Shown here piece by piece: positions 40,552 through 52,192 of a DNA stretch of 64,000 bases. Position numbers and translations under genes: made by a program. This DNA is from Anianibacter sp965662745 (GTDB taxonomy: Bacteria > Pseudomonadota > Alphaproteobacteria > Rhodobacterales > Rhodobacteraceae): assembly GCA_965662745.1 (NCBI GenBank), contig CBFIJK010000001.1, positions 120,474 to 184,473 on the forward strand. Reading direction: 5' to 3'. The notes under the pieces are model-generated. The model saw nothing but the letters and a program-made list of their open reading frames with translations. It ran no database searches and had not been told where the DNA came from. Position 1 is the first letter of the stretch, and each line of letters starts with the position of its first letter.

Positions 40552-41237
40552 AGCTTTCGAAGGATCTGACCGCGTTCTCGGGCAGGATCGGCCACCGCTT
40601 TTCCTCGCCCGAGCTCTTGCTGCGTGCGGTCACGCATTCTTCGATGTCGACCCCCACACGGCCGGACAACCAGAGGCTGGAATTTCTTGGCGACCGGGTG
40701 CTCGGCCTGGTCATGTCCGAGGCGCTTCTGTCTGCCGATGAAAATGCCAGCGAGGGCCAGCTTGCGCCTCGCTTCAACGCACTCGTCCGCAAGGAAACCT
40801 GCGCCGATGTCGCGCGCGAGATCGGGCTGGGCGATGTGCTGAAGCTTGGCCGGTCCGAGATGATGACCGGCGGGCGGCGCAAAGAGGCCTTGCTCGGAGA
40901 CGGGATGGAGGCGGTGATCGCCGCAGTCTATCTTGATGGCGGTTTCGATGCCGCCAAGGCGCTGATCCACCGCCTCTGGGGTGACCGCATTCAGACGGTC
41001 GACGCCGACGCGCGCGACCCCAAGACCGCACTTCAGGAATGGGCGCAGGCCCGTAAACAGCCGCCGCCCAGCTACACAGCGACCGGCCGCGAAGGCCCCG
41101 ACCACGCGCCGGTCTTCACGATTGAGGTAAAGTTGGCCAGCGGAGAGACCGAGACGGCGAAGGCCAATTCAAAGCGGCAGGCTGAACAGGCTGCCGCAAA
41201 GCAACTTCTGGAACGGATGGAAGTGGGCAATGACTGA
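40548..41237 (+). CDS. rnc: Ribonuclease III
   Basis: 229 residues from a GTG at 40548 overlapping the lepB stop (GTGA). The RNase III signature is QRLEFLGDRVLGLVMSEALL, with the second acidic pair in LLGDGMEAVIAAVYLDGGF. The double-stranded-RNA binding domain occupies about 155-225 (AKANSKRQAEQAAAKQLLERM). It processes rRNA precursors and structured mRNAs. Confidence 0.96.
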   Translation: MKLSKDLTAFSGRIGHRFSSPELLLRAVTHSSMSTPTRPDNQRLEFLGDRVLGLVMSEALLSADENASEGQLAPRFNALVRKETCADVAREIGLGDVLKLGRSEMMTGGRRKEALLGDGMEAVIAAVYLDGGFDAAKALIHRLWGDRIQTVDADARDPKTALQEWAQARKQPPPSYTATGREGPDHAPVFTIEVKLASGETETAKANSKRQAEQAAAKQLLERMEVGND

Positions 41238-42147
41238 AACACGCGCCGGATTTGTCGCCCTGATCGGAGAGCCCAATGCGGGCAAGTCGACCCTGCTGAA
41301 CCGCATGGTGGGCGCGAAGGTGTCCATCGTGACCCACAAGGTGCAGACCACGCGCGCGCGCATTCGGGGGGTGGCGATCGAGGGCGACGCGCAGATCGTG
41401 TTCGTTGACACACCCGGCATTTTTCGCCCGCGGCGACGGCTCGACCGGTCCATGGTCGCGGCGGCCTGGGGCGGGGCGGCGGATGCCGATATCGTCGTCC
41501 TGCTGATCGAGGCGCATCGCGGCATGACGGATGGAGTCGAGGCGATCCTGTCGGCGTTGAAAGATCGCGGTGATAACCCGCGTGTGGCGCTGGCAATCAA
41601 CAAGATCGACAGGGTAAAGGCCGACACGCTGCTGGCGCTGACGCAGCGGCTGAACGACAGCTATGCGTTCGAAGAGACGTTCATGATTTCCGCCGAGAAG
41701 GGCTATGGCGTTGACGATCTGCGCAAATGGCTTGCGGGTCAGTTGCCCGAAGGCCCCTGGCTCTATCCCGAAGACCAGATCGCTGATCTGCCCATGCGCA
41801 TGATTGCCGCCGAGATCACGCGTGAAAAGCTGACACTGCGCCTGCATCAGGAACTGCCCTACCAGCTGACCGTCGAGACAGAGCACTGGACCGAACGCGA
41901 AGACGGATCGGCGCGGATCGACCAGGTGATCTATGTGACGCGAGACGGGCACAAGGGAATCGTGCTGGGCAACAAGGGCGAGACGATCAAGGGCGTCAGC
42001 CAGGCCGCGCGGCTGGAACTGGAAGAATTCACCGGGCGGCGCATTCACCTGTTCCTGCAGGTCAAGGTTCGCCCAGGCTGGCTTGATGAGCGCGAGCGGT
42101 ATTCCGAAATGGGGCTGGATTATTCGGACGGTGCGAGCGGCGAATGA
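41230..42147 (+). CDS. era: GTPase Era
   Basis: 305 residues. G1 GEPNAGKSTLLN, G3 DTPGIF, G4 NKID and G5 SAEKGYG are all present, followed by the C-terminal KH domain with GHKGIVLGNKGETIKGVSQAAR, which binds the 16S rRNA 3' tail. It works in 30S maturation. It overlaps rnc by 8 bases and DUF1491 by 4 bases. Confidence 0.96.
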   Translation: MTETRAGFVALIGEPNAGKSTLLNRMVGAKVSIVTHKVQTTRARIRGVAIEGDAQIVFVDTPGIFRPRRRLDRSMVAAAWGGAADADIVVLLIEAHRGMTDGVEAILSALKDRGDNPRVALAINKIDRVKADTLLALTQRLNDSYAFEETFMISAEKGYGVDDLRKWLAGQLPEGPWLYPEDQIADLPMRMIAAEITREKLTLRLHQELPYQLTVETEHWTEREDGSARIDQVIYVTRDGHKGIVLGNKGETIKGVSQAARLELEEFTGRRIHLFLQVKVRPGWLDERERYSEMGLDYSDGASGE

Positions 42148-42473
42148 CCCGATTGACGGCGGAGTTCTGGGTTCAGGCCTATCTCACCCGCCTGCGCCTT
42201 GCCGATATCCCCGCCTTCGTCGTCTCGCGCGGCGATTCCACGGCCGGTGCGGTGATCGTGAAGCTGAACACCCTTGACGGACGGGCCGTCGCGCATCAGC
42301 GGACCTTCGATTTCGAGGCCGACACGCGGCGCTGGATGGTGCTGTCCGAAGGCGTCGAAGCCGAGGTGGACGCGGCCCTGGAACGGCAGCGCTCCTTCGA
42401 TCCCGACCTTTGGGTGATCGAGATCGAAGACCGCGCTGGCCGCACGCTTCTGGACGAAGAAGGCCTGTCCTGA
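42144..42473 (+). CDS. DUF1491 family protein
   Basis: 109 residues. RLTAEFWVQAYLTRLRLADIPAFVV and DAALERQRSFDPDLWVIEIEDRAGRTLLDE match DUF1491, a small alphaproteobacterial family of unknown function usually found between era and recO. recO is not next here: gyrB follows in convergent orientation with only 3 bases between the stops. Confidence 0.88.
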   Translation: MTRLTAEFWVQAYLTRLRLADIPAFVVSRGDSTAGAVIVKLNTLDGRAVAHQRTFDFEADTRRWMVLSEGVEAEVDAALERQRSFDPDLWVIEIEDRAGRTLLDEEGLS

Positions 42474-42476
42474 GGC

Positions 42477-44891
<2,415 letters not shown>

Positions 44892-44980
44892 GCCGTGCCC
44901 TTCTTCTTATGTGCCTGATTTATACCCGTCCTTGGGGGTATTGTCACGCACCTGACACAAGATTTGGTGGCGAATGCCGG

Positions 44981-45601
44981 TCAGGTGAAGGGGATCACGC
45001 AGCCCACCGCGATCAGCAGCCAGCCTGCCACCAGATTGGTCCTGCGAACGGCGCGCGGCGAGGACAAGAGCCGCTTCACCCGGTCTATGGACAGCGCAAG
45101 CATCAGGTTGCCGAAAAGCGGCACGAGCGCCGAGATCCCAGAGATAACCGCCATGTCCACCCAGGTGACCGATGCGATGTCGAAGAACCCCGGCAACATG
45201 CCCATGTAGAACAGGATCGCCTTGGGATTGCCGATGATCACGGCAAGTCCCGCAAGGAACCCAGCCCACATGCCGGGGCGTGTCAAACGGCTGTCTTTCG
45301 ACAGTTCAACATCCGCGTTGCGCAGGATCAGCCAACCCATGATCAGGAAGGTGCCCCCCGCGACCCATTTCAAGGCGATCAGGAACCCCGAAAAGACCGA
45401 AAGTACCCAACTGACGCCCAGGATCGCAAGAAAGGGCCAAAGCATATCGCCCACCACGACACCCATCGCGAGCGGCCAGGCCGCGTGGAATCCGCCCGAC
45501 AAGGCGCGTGCGACCAGCGCGACCCAGACGGGTCCCGGCGTCAGGAACAGGATCAGAAGCGCGCCGGAATAGGCGAGAAGTTCCCAGATCGAAAGCGTCA
45601 T
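44981..45601 (-). CDS. LysE/RhtB family exporter
   Basis: 206 residues, about six membrane segments. LLILFLTPGPVWVALVARALSGG and GNPKAILFYMGMLPGFF are LysE/RhtB signatures; the family exports amino acids or related compounds. The start overlaps the recF stop by 4 bases, so it rides on the replication operon and separates recF from gyrB. Confidence 0.9.
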   Translation of the reverse strand: MTLSIWELLAYSGALLILFLTPGPVWVALVARALSGGFHAAWPLAMGVVVGDMLWPFLAILGVSWVLSVFSGFLIALKWVAGGTFLIMGWLILRNADVELSKDSRLTRPGMWAGFLAGLAVIIGNPKAILFYMGMLPGFFDIASVTWVDMAVISGISALVPLFGNLMLALSIDRVKRLLSSPRAVRRTNLVAGWLLIAVGCVIPFT

Positions 45602-46713
45602 GACAGGTCTTTCATCAAAACGCGGCTTTCTCCAGCCTCTTCAGTCACTTCGATGTATTGTGAACGCGGGCCCATCGCCTCGAACAACTCCGGCCCGGTG
45701 CCGGTCATCCAGGCCTGCGCACCCAGCGCGGCGATCTCGTCATACAGCGCGGCGCGGCGATCGGCGTCCAGATGCGCGGCAACCTCGTCGAGCAAGAGGA
45801 TCGGCGGTGCGCCAAAATCTTCCGCCAGAGCCCGCGCATTGGCCAGCATCAGCGAGATCAAGAGCGCCTTCTGCTCTCCGGTCGAACAATTGCGCGCCTC
45901 GATGCCCTTCGCGGCCCAGATCGCGCCCAGATCGGCGCGGTGCGGCCCGATCAGCGTGCGCCCCGCCGCCATGTCGCGTGGACGGGACTGTGCAAGGGCC
46001 AGCGCGAAATTCTCGGCGGCATCGGGAAATTCCGACCCGTCCGCTTGCGACAGCGCAAGGTCCGCCGCTGGAAAGGTCGTTTCGGCCCCATCCTGCGCCG
46101 CGGCCAGACGCACCAGCGTGCGCTGCCGCCCTGCATGGATCGCGGCGCCCGCCTCGGCCATCTGGCCCTCGACCGCGCGATACCACGCGCCGTCGCGAAC
46201 CATATCCTTCAAGAGCCGGTTGCGTTCGCGCATCGCCTTTTCATACGCCAGCGCCGCCTCGCCATGCTCGGGCGCAAAGCTCATGACCATGCGGTCAAGA
46301 AACCGCCGCCGTCCATCGGCGCCCTCGATCCACAGCCGGTCCATCGCGGGGATCAGCCAGACCATCCGCAGGATCCGTCCAAGCGCGATCTGCGCCGCCG
46401 CCTTGCCGTCGATCAAGACCTGCCGGGGGCCTCCGGGTTCGGCGAAGGTCTCGATCTCATGGCCGCCACCTGATGCCGTCACCTCGGCCCTTACCTTCCA
46501 GCCAATCGCCTCGGGCCGACGCCCCATGTCGTCCGCCGCCGCCCGGCGCAATCCGCGCCCCGGCGACAACAGAGACACAGCTTCAAGAAGGTTCGTCTTG
46601 CCCGCGCCGTTCGGCCCGAAGATTGCGACCGGACGCGCGTCCACCTCGATCCGGACGCGTTTGTGCGACCGGAAATGGGACATCATCAACGACCGGACCG
46701 CAAATTCGGTCAC
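45598..46713 (-). CDS. recF: DNA replication and repair protein RecF
   Basis: 371 residues. Walker A GPNGAGKTNLLEAVSLLSPGRG (about 34-55), ABC signature STGEQKALLISLMLANA and Walker B PPILLLDEVAAHLDADRR place it in the SMC-like RecF family, which loads RecA at gaps with RecO and RecR. It lies downstream of dnaN, separated by 76 bases that carry a GC-rich hairpin repeat. Confidence 0.95.
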   Translation of the reverse strand: MTEFAVRSLMMSHFRSHKRVRIEVDARPVAIFGPNGAGKTNLLEAVSLLSPGRGLRRAAADDMGRRPEAIGWKVRAEVTASGGGHEIETFAEPGGPRQVLIDGKAAAQIALGRILRMVWLIPAMDRLWIEGADGRRRFLDRMVMSFAPEHGEAALAYEKAMRERNRLLKDMVRDGAWYRAVEGQMAEAGAAIHAGRQRTLVRLAAAQDGAETTFPAADLALSQADGSEFPDAAENFALALAQSRPRDMAAGRTLIGPHRADLGAIWAAKGIEARNCSTGEQKALLISLMLANARALAEDFGAPPILLLDEVAAHLDADRRAALYDEIAALGAQAWMTGTGPELFEAMGPRSQYIEVTEEAGESRVLMKDLS

Positions 46714-46724
46714 GACCTCATCCT

Positions 46725-46770
46725 CTTTGGTGTTTCAAATATCCCGGGGGTTCGGGGGCAGAGCCCCCGA
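46725..46770. repeat. GC-rich hairpin repeat, copy 2
   Basis: CTTTGGTGTTTCAAATATCC then a G-run and GGGGGCAGAGCCCCC (stem with AGA loop). It aligns over its whole length with 24741-24790, with small gaps in the G-runs. On the minus strand it comes 19 bases after the dnaN stop and ends 12 bases before the recF start, so it would be transcribed within a dnaN-recF message and could attenuate it. Confidence 0.7.
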
Positions 46771-46789
46771 CTTGCCCGCGACAACATGG

Positions 46790-47908
46790 TCAGACCCGCA
46801 TCGGCATCACGACATAGACCGCCGAGGTGTCGTTGCCCTCACGCATGAGCGTCGGATCGCCCGAGGAGTTAAACAGGAACACCGCGTTTTCGCGGTCCAC
46901 CTGGCTGGCGATTTCCAGAAGATATTTCGCGTTGAATCCGATCTCTAGCTTTTCGTCACCATAGGCCACGGCCAGCTCTTCCTCGGCATTGCCGCTGTCG
47001 GGCGCATTGACCGACAGAACAAGGCGATCCTCGTCCAGCGACAACTTCACGGCACGCGAGCGTTCCGAGGACACGGTCGCGACGCGGTCGACGGCTTGGG
47101 CGAATTCCTGGGCGTCGACCTCAAGCTTCTTGGTGTTCCCGGACGGGATCACGCGCGTGTAGTCGGGGAAGGTCCCGTCGATGACCTTTGAGGTCAGTGT
47201 GATCTCGGGCGTGGCAAAGCGCACCTTTGTCTCGCTCACCGACACGGCGATGGACAGGTCGTCATCCTCAAGCAGTTTGCGCAGTTCCGTCACCGTCTTG
47301 CGGGGCACGATGACGCCGGGCATGTCGTCGGCGCCAGAGGGCAGTTCGGCATCGATGCGGGCGAGGCGATGACCATCGGTCGCCACGCAGCGCAGGACCT
47401 TGCCGCCTTCGGCTTCGGACACGTGCATATAGACACCGTTCAGGTAATAGCGCGTCTCTTCCGTCGAGATCGCGAAGCGCGATTTGTCGAACAGTCGGCG
47501 CAGCATGCCGGCGGGCGCGGCGAAGTTGGACGAGTATTCCGATGACGCCATCACCGGAAAATCTTCGCGCGGCAGGGTCGCAAGCTGGAAATGGGACCGG
47601 CCTGCTTCGACTGTCAGGCGGCCTGAGGCGCCATCGTCGGTGAGTTCCACAAGCGCGCCATCGGGCAGCTTGCGGACAATGTCATGGAGCGTCACGGCTG
47701 AGACGGTCGTGGCCCCTGCGCGCGAGACCTGGGCGTTCACCTTGTCGATCACTTCGATATCAAGATCGGTCGCCCGGAAACTGGCGCTGTCGCCATCCGC
47801 CTCGATCAGAACATTCGCGAGGATCGGGATCGTGTTGCGCCGCTCGACAACCGATTGCGCCTGACCGACCGCGCGAAGAAGCGCGCTGCGCTCAATAGAG
47901 ATTTTCAT
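46790..47908 (-). CDS. dnaN: DNA polymerase III beta sliding clamp
   Basis: 372 residues, the typical length. MKISIERSALLRAVGQAQSVVERRNTIPILANVLIEA opens the first clamp domain, LDIEVIDKVNAQV follows, and the protein ends TSAVYVVMPMRV, the canonical hydrophobic-pocket C-terminus. It is 120 bases downstream of dnaA, with no clear hairpin between them. Confidence 0.97.
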   Translation of the reverse strand: MKISIERSALLRAVGQAQSVVERRNTIPILANVLIEADGDSASFRATDLDIEVIDKVNAQVSRAGATTVSAVTLHDIVRKLPDGALVELTDDGASGRLTVEAGRSHFQLATLPREDFPVMASSEYSSNFAAPAGMLRRLFDKSRFAISTEETRYYLNGVYMHVSEAEGGKVLRCVATDGHRLARIDAELPSGADDMPGVIVPRKTVTELRKLLEDDDLSIAVSVSETKVRFATPEITLTSKVIDGTFPDYTRVIPSGNTKKLEVDAQEFAQAVDRVATVSSERSRAVKLSLDEDRLVLSVNAPDSGNAEEELAVAYGDEKLEIGFNAKYLLEIASQVDRENAVFLFNSSGDPTLMREGNDTSAVYVVMPMRV

Positions 47909-48028
47909 GCCACTGTCCTACCGTCCTGACGCGTTGCCGGGGGCTGAAACGTATCCGTTTCGCCCCGCAGCACAAGCCTTTTGTCGGACTGTCCGTCTGT
48001 TTCAGCGCACCGTCAAGGGCTGCGGCGA

Positions 48029-49396
48029 TCAGGCTTCCAAAGCGCGGCGCAGAAGCTCCAGATCATCGGCGATCTGGCTGTCCGTATTGCGCAGTTCCTC
48101 GATCTTTTTCACGCCATGCATGACGGTCGTATGATCGCGGTTGCCAAAGCGGCGGCCGATATCGGGAAGCGAACGGGTGGTCATGCGTTTGCACAGCCAC
48201 ATGGCGACCTGCCGGGGTCGAGCGATGGTGCGGACGCGCTTGGGACCAAGCAAATCCGAGAGCCGAATATTGTAGTGCTCGGCCACCTTGCGCTGGATTT
48301 CCTCGACCGTGACCTTCCGGTCAGAGGATTTCAGGATGTCGGTCAGGCATTCCTGCGTCAGGTCCAGCGTGATTTCGCGCCCAACGAGCGAGGCGAAGGC
48401 GAAGAGGCGCATCAATGCGCCTTCAAGGACACGGACATTGGTCGAGATGCGATGCGCCAGGAATTCCAGAACGCCATCAGCCAGAACGAGGCCGGGATAT
48501 TGCAGGCTGTACTGGTCGACCTTCTGCTGAAGGATGCCGAGGCGCAGTTCATAATCGGTGGGGTGAAGATCCACGACGAGCCCACATTGCAGTCGCGACT
48601 TGATCCGTTCTTCCAGGCCCTGGATCTCATTCGGGGCACGGTCGGCAGAAATGATGATCTGCTTGTTGCGGTCGACGAGCGCGTTGAACGTGTGGAAGAA
48701 TTCTTCCTGCGTGCTGTCCTTACCCGCGATGAACTGAACGTCATCGACCATCAGCACATCAACAGACCGGAAGAGCTGCTTGAATTCCAGCATGCTCTTT
48801 TCGCGCAGCGCCTGGATGAACTGGTACATGAAGCGTTCGGCCGAGATATAGACGACCCGCAATTCGGGGCGGCGCGTGCGCAGTTCATGGGCGATGGCGT
48901 GCATCAGGTGCGTCTTGCCAAGGCCGACCCCGCCATAAAGGAACAGCGGATTGAAGGTCACGGCCTGGCCTTCGCCAACACGTTTCGCGGCGGCATGGGC
49001 CAGCTGGTTCGGCTTGCCCACGACAAAGCTGTCGAAGGTAAAGCGCGGGTCGAGGGGGCCGCCAAGATCCTCGTCGTCAAACCCGGTGAGCGGCGCATGC
49101 GCGCGAGGTGCGGCTGTTGCGGCGCGCGGGGTCGTGGGCGTGGCGCTTGTCTCGGTGGTGGCGATCTGGAAATCGAGCCGGTTCACGGGCGCACCGCGAT
49201 CGACAAAACCCGCAATGATCGCTTCGCCGTAGTTGCGCGAAGCCCAGTTGCCAAGGAACGCTGTAGGTGTCGAGAACATGGCGACCCCCTGATCGACGGA
49301 CAGAAAGTTCAGCGGTTCGATCCAGTTCCTGTAGTTGTGATCGCCTACAAGCTTCCGAAGGTCCGCCTTCACGCTGTCCCAGATTTCCTTGCTCAT
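48029..49396 (-). CDS. dnaA: Chromosomal replication initiator DnaA
   Basis: 455 residues in four-domain order: N-terminal DnaB/DnaA interaction domain (1-75), variable alanine/threonine/proline-rich linker (about 78-105), AAA+ domain with Walker A YGGVGLGKTHLMHA and Walker B VDVLMVDDVQFIAG, and domain IV with RPRQVAMWLCKRMTTRSLPDIG and GNRDHTTVMHG, which binds DnaA boxes. The ATG at 49396 has a good fit to family starts (MSKEIWDSVKADLRKLVG). Confidence 0.97.
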   Translation of the reverse strand: MSKEIWDSVKADLRKLVGDHNYRNWIEPLNFLSVDQGVAMFSTPTAFLGNWASRNYGEAIIAGFVDRGAPVNRLDFQIATTETSATPTTPRAATAAPRAHAPLTGFDDEDLGGPLDPRFTFDSFVVGKPNQLAHAAAKRVGEGQAVTFNPLFLYGGVGLGKTHLMHAIAHELRTRRPELRVVYISAERFMYQFIQALREKSMLEFKQLFRSVDVLMVDDVQFIAGKDSTQEEFFHTFNALVDRNKQIIISADRAPNEIQGLEERIKSRLQCGLVVDLHPTDYELRLGILQQKVDQYSLQYPGLVLADGVLEFLAHRISTNVRVLEGALMRLFAFASLVGREITLDLTQECLTDILKSSDRKVTVEEIQRKVAEHYNIRLSDLLGPKRVRTIARPRQVAMWLCKRMTTRSLPDIGRRFGNRDHTTVMHGVKKIEELRNTDSQIADDLELLRRALEA

Positions 49397-49922
49397 CTTG
49401 TCCCGTTACCCGACTTCAATGTTTCTGCGCAGTCCAGAGCGGACATGCCTTTGTTACATCGACCCGATAGAACGGGCGAAAAGGGACGCACGGAACAGCC
49501 CGCACCGCTGATCGCGGCGCGCCTGTTCCACACATGATCCGGCACGCATTAGGAAGGCCGTTCATCAGAACGGATGGCCTATTCGGCCAATCCGATCATG
49601 TCCCTCTTCATGCCGCCTTTATCGGATTTCACGAAACCGCACGGCAGTGTCGGTCTCGTTCAGCAGGCCGGAATATCCGGCAAATGCTAAGCCGCTTTGT
49701 CGCCCTGTCCCCACCGGTGGCAAGTCCGGTTCGGCTGTCCCACAGGGCGGGATTTGCGGCTCATCCCCCGTTTGGCGAGTCGTTGCTGAAGGAAGCTACC
49801 AACCCCGCCGACAGAGTCGCAACGGCCCAATGCGATGGCGCGGCATGAATCTGGACGAAGTCGGAATTTCCCCTTTTTCCAGCGTAGCGGCGCGTCCCAA
49901 TTACAACACCCCGAACGCAAAA
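49397..49922. other. Long non-coding gap upstream of dnaA
   Basis: About 530 bases (to the rpsT terminator) without a supportable gene. It must hold the dnaA promoter. I see one DnaA-box-like 9-mer, TGTTCCACA (49524-49532), and one small inverted repeat, CCGTTC-ATCA-GAACGG (49558-49573). There is no cluster of TTATCCACA-type boxes and no AT-rich unwinding region, so I do not call oriC here. Open frames in it are short and unlike their neighbours. Confidence 0.6.
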
Positions 49923-49943
49923 GCGCGCCGCAAGCGGCGCGCT
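49922..49943 (-). terminator. Intrinsic terminator of rpsT
   Basis: Perfect stem GCGCGCCGC (49923-49931) / GCGGCGCGC (49934-49942) with an AA loop plus an A-T closing pair; on the minus strand it is followed by TTTTGCG. It lies 33 bases after the rpsT stop. Confidence 0.85.
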
Positions 49944-49975
49944 CTATAGTCCGGAAAATATTGTCCGGGAATCGC

Positions 49976-50239
49976 TTATCCGAGCGCTTTGACGCGCGAG
50001 GACAGGCGCGACATCTTCCGCGATGCCGTGTTCTTGTGCATCACGCCTTTGGTGACGCCGCGCATGATTTCGGGCTGAACGTCGCGCAGGGCGGTCTTGG
50101 CGGCATCTGCATCGCCCGAGGCGATCGCCTCTTCGACCTTGCGCAGGTAGGTACGGATGCGCGAACGGCGCGCCTTGTTCACGGCATAGCGCGCCTCGTT
50201 CTGGCGGGCGCGTTTCTTGGACTGGGGCGTATTCGCCAT
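49976..50239 (-). CDS. rpsT: 30S ribosomal protein S20
   Basis: 87 residues, helical and strongly basic. MANTPQSKKRARQNEARYAVNKARRSRIRTYLRKVEEAI and KGVMHKNTASRKMSRLSSRVKAL are standard for S20, which binds 16S rRNA early in assembly. A monocistronic unit with a strong terminator. rpsT next to dnaA is a frequent arrangement in Rhodobacteraceae. Confidence 0.97.
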   Translation of the reverse strand: MANTPQSKKRARQNEARYAVNKARRSRIRTYLRKVEEAIASGDADAAKTALRDVQPEIMRGVTKGVMHKNTASRKMSRLSSRVKALG

Positions 50240-50412
50240 GTGTGTGTCTCTTTCGTCTGTCAGGTCGTCAAAAATGCGTAGATGCGCGGGACAACCCGAC
50301 CCCGGGTTCGATACCGGGCTCTCTGGCCAAGGCGGGCCTCACACGCATGTCTGGCGCGGCGTATAGACGACGCCACGCGAATTGCAAAGCCCGATTCTGC
50401 AGGACTTTGAGC

Positions 50413-51189
50413 TTACTTGTCGCGGAACTGCGGTTCGCGCTTTTCGAGGAAGGCGGCCATGCCTTCCTTCTGATCCTCCGTCGCAAAGAGCGAATGGAAC
50501 ACGCGCCGCTCGAACTGAAGACCTTCGCGCAGCGTGGTCTCGTAGCTGCGGTTCGTCGCCTCCTTGATCGCCATCACGGTGATCTGGGATTTTTCGGCAA
50601 TCTTCTGGGCCGCGGCCATCGCGGTTTCCATCAGCTTCTTGGCGGGCACCACTCGGCTTACGAGGCCGGATCGTTCGGCCTCCTCGGCATCCATGAAGCG
50701 GCCCGTCAGGTTCATATCCATCGATTTGGACTTGCCGACAAAGCGCGTCAGGCGCTGGCTGCCACCAAGACCGGCCATAACGCCCAGGTTCACCTCGGGC
50801 TGGCCGAATTTCGCGGTGTCGGCGGCGATGATGAAATCGCACATCATCGCAAGCTCGCACCCGCCGCCCAGCGCATATCCCGACACGGCCGCGATGATCG
50901 GCTTGCGGATGCGCAGGATCGCCTCGCTTTCGGCGGTGAACATGTCTTCGGTGAACACGTCGACAAAGCTTTTCGTGCTCATCTCGGCGATATCGGCCCC
51001 GGCGGCGAAGGCCTTTTCGGACCCGGTCAGCACGATGCAGCGCACCTTGTCGTTCGCATCCGCGTCGCGCATCGCCTTGGCCAGTTCGCCCAGAAGCTCG
51101 GTATTGAGAGCATTCAGCGCGTCGGGCCGGTTCAGTTTGATGAGCGCGACATGGTCGTCGATTTCGACGATGATCGTCTTGAAGGCCAT
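50413..51189 (-). CDS. Enoyl-CoA hydratase
   Basis: 258 residues from the ATG at 51189 (MAFKTIIVEIDDH). The crotonase oxyanion and catalytic region is intact: AAGADIAEM, SGYALGGGCELAMMCDFIIAADTAKFGQPEVNLGVMAGLGGSQRL contains both catalytic glutamates. It hydrates 2-enoyl-CoA in fatty-acid oxidation and is closest in feel to short-chain EchA/PaaF-type enzymes. It stands between mutM and rpsT on the same strand, as often seen in relatives. Confidence 0.92.
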   Translation of the reverse strand: MAFKTIIVEIDDHVALIKLNRPDALNALNTELLGELAKAMRDADANDKVRCIVLTGSEKAFAAGADIAEMSTKSFVDVFTEDMFTAESEAILRIRKPIIAAVSGYALGGGCELAMMCDFIIAADTAKFGQPEVNLGVMAGLGGSQRLTRFVGKSKSMDMNLTGRFMDAEEAERSGLVSRVVPAKKLMETAMAAAQKIAEKSQITVMAIKEATNRSYETTLREGLQFERRVFHSLFATEDQKEGMAAFLEKREPQFRDK

Positions 51190-51252
51190 GAGAACTGCCT
51201 GCCTGGTTGCCAATAGAAAGGAATCCATACCCGATGAGGGGCGCGGTTCAAG

Positions 51253-52104
51253 CTATCTTTGGCATTGCGGACAATAGAAGGATGAGCGTCCCGACTGCAC
51301 CACGCGGCGGATCAGCGTCTTGCAGCCCGGGGTGACGCATGGGCCGCCTTCGCGCCCGTAGACGCGAAAGGTGTGTTGGAAATATCCAAGCTCTCCATCG
51401 GCTTGGCGGTAATCGCGCAGGGACGAACCGCCTGCCGCGATGGCCTCTGACAAAACCTCTCGGATGATGGGCACGAGGCTGCGGATTCGGTGTTCGGAAA
51501 TCCGCCCTGCTTTTCGCGTCGGCGCGATCCCTGCCCGAAAAAGCGCCTCGCAGACGTAGATATTCCCCAGACCTGCCACGACTCGCTGGTCGAGAAGCGC
51601 CGATTTGATCGGCATTGCGCGCCCTTTCAGGCGCGAGACGAGGTAATCCTCGTCGAAACTGTTGCCCAAAGGCTCTGGCCCGATTTCGGAAATCAGCCAA
51701 TGACCTTCGATCCCATCGGTGGCGCAGAGGTCCATCGCCCCGAATCGGCGGGCATCGTTGAAGGTGACGCGCGCGCCATTTTCCATGTGAAACACCACAT
51801 GATCGTGCTTTGCGGGGGCCGGGTGATCGGAATGAAACGTCCCGATGGTCACACCCGACACCTGCATCCGGCCCGACATGCCCAGATGCACGATCAGCGT
51901 CTCGCCGGTCGACAGATCCACGAGCACGTATTTCGACCTTCGCCCCAGACGAAGAACGCGTGCGCCGGTCAAACGCTCGCTCATGCGATCTGGCAGCGGC
52001 CAGCGCAGATCGGGGCGATTCACCTCGGCGCGCTCGATCACGCAGCCCTCCATCGCGGGGATCAGACCGCGACGAACCGTCTCGACTTCGGGTAGTTCAG
52101 GCAT
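51253..52104 (-). CDS. mutM: Formamidopyrimidine-DNA glycosylase
   Basis: 283 residues from the ATG at 52104, giving the mandatory MPELPEVETVRRGL start with catalytic Pro2 and Glu3. HLGMSGRM, the helix-two-turn-helix region GLGNIYVCEALFRAGI, and the C-terminal zinc finger (CVTPGCKTLI, FYCPQCQR) are all present. It excises 8-oxoguanine and formamidopyrimidines. It is divergent from ubiE over 88 bases. Confidence 0.96.
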   Translation of the reverse strand: MPELPEVETVRRGLIPAMEGCVIERAEVNRPDLRWPLPDRMSERLTGARVLRLGRRSKYVLVDLSTGETLIVHLGMSGRMQVSGVTIGTFHSDHPAPAKHDHVVFHMENGARVTFNDARRFGAMDLCATDGIEGHWLISEIGPEPLGNSFDEDYLVSRLKGRAMPIKSALLDQRVVAGLGNIYVCEALFRAGIAPTRKAGRISEHRIRSLVPIIREVLSEAIAAGGSSLRDYRQADGELGYFQHTFRVYGREGGPCVTPGCKTLIRRVVQSGRSSFYCPQCQR

Positions 52105-52192
52105 TTCGACCCCTCGATCCCCGGTGCCTTCATTGTCACTGGCCCCGGGCCGCCTATAAGAAAGGTGAGTTTGCGAAAGGCACAAGACCGCG

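Noticed and set aside
49397..49922. Chromosomal origin upstream of dnaA
   Set aside because: Only one DnaA-box-like 9-mer (49524-49532) and no AT-rich region. A gap next to dnaA alone is not sufficient evidence, and alphaproteobacterial origins often lie elsewhere.
50299..50330. tRNA T-loop-like sequence (CCCGGGTTCGATACCGGG) between rpsT and the enoyl-CoA hydratase gene
   Set aside because: The T stem has a mismatch, and no matching acceptor, anticodon or D arm is found upstream. It may be a chance palindrome or an old tRNA fragment, and is too weak to call as tRNA or attachment site.
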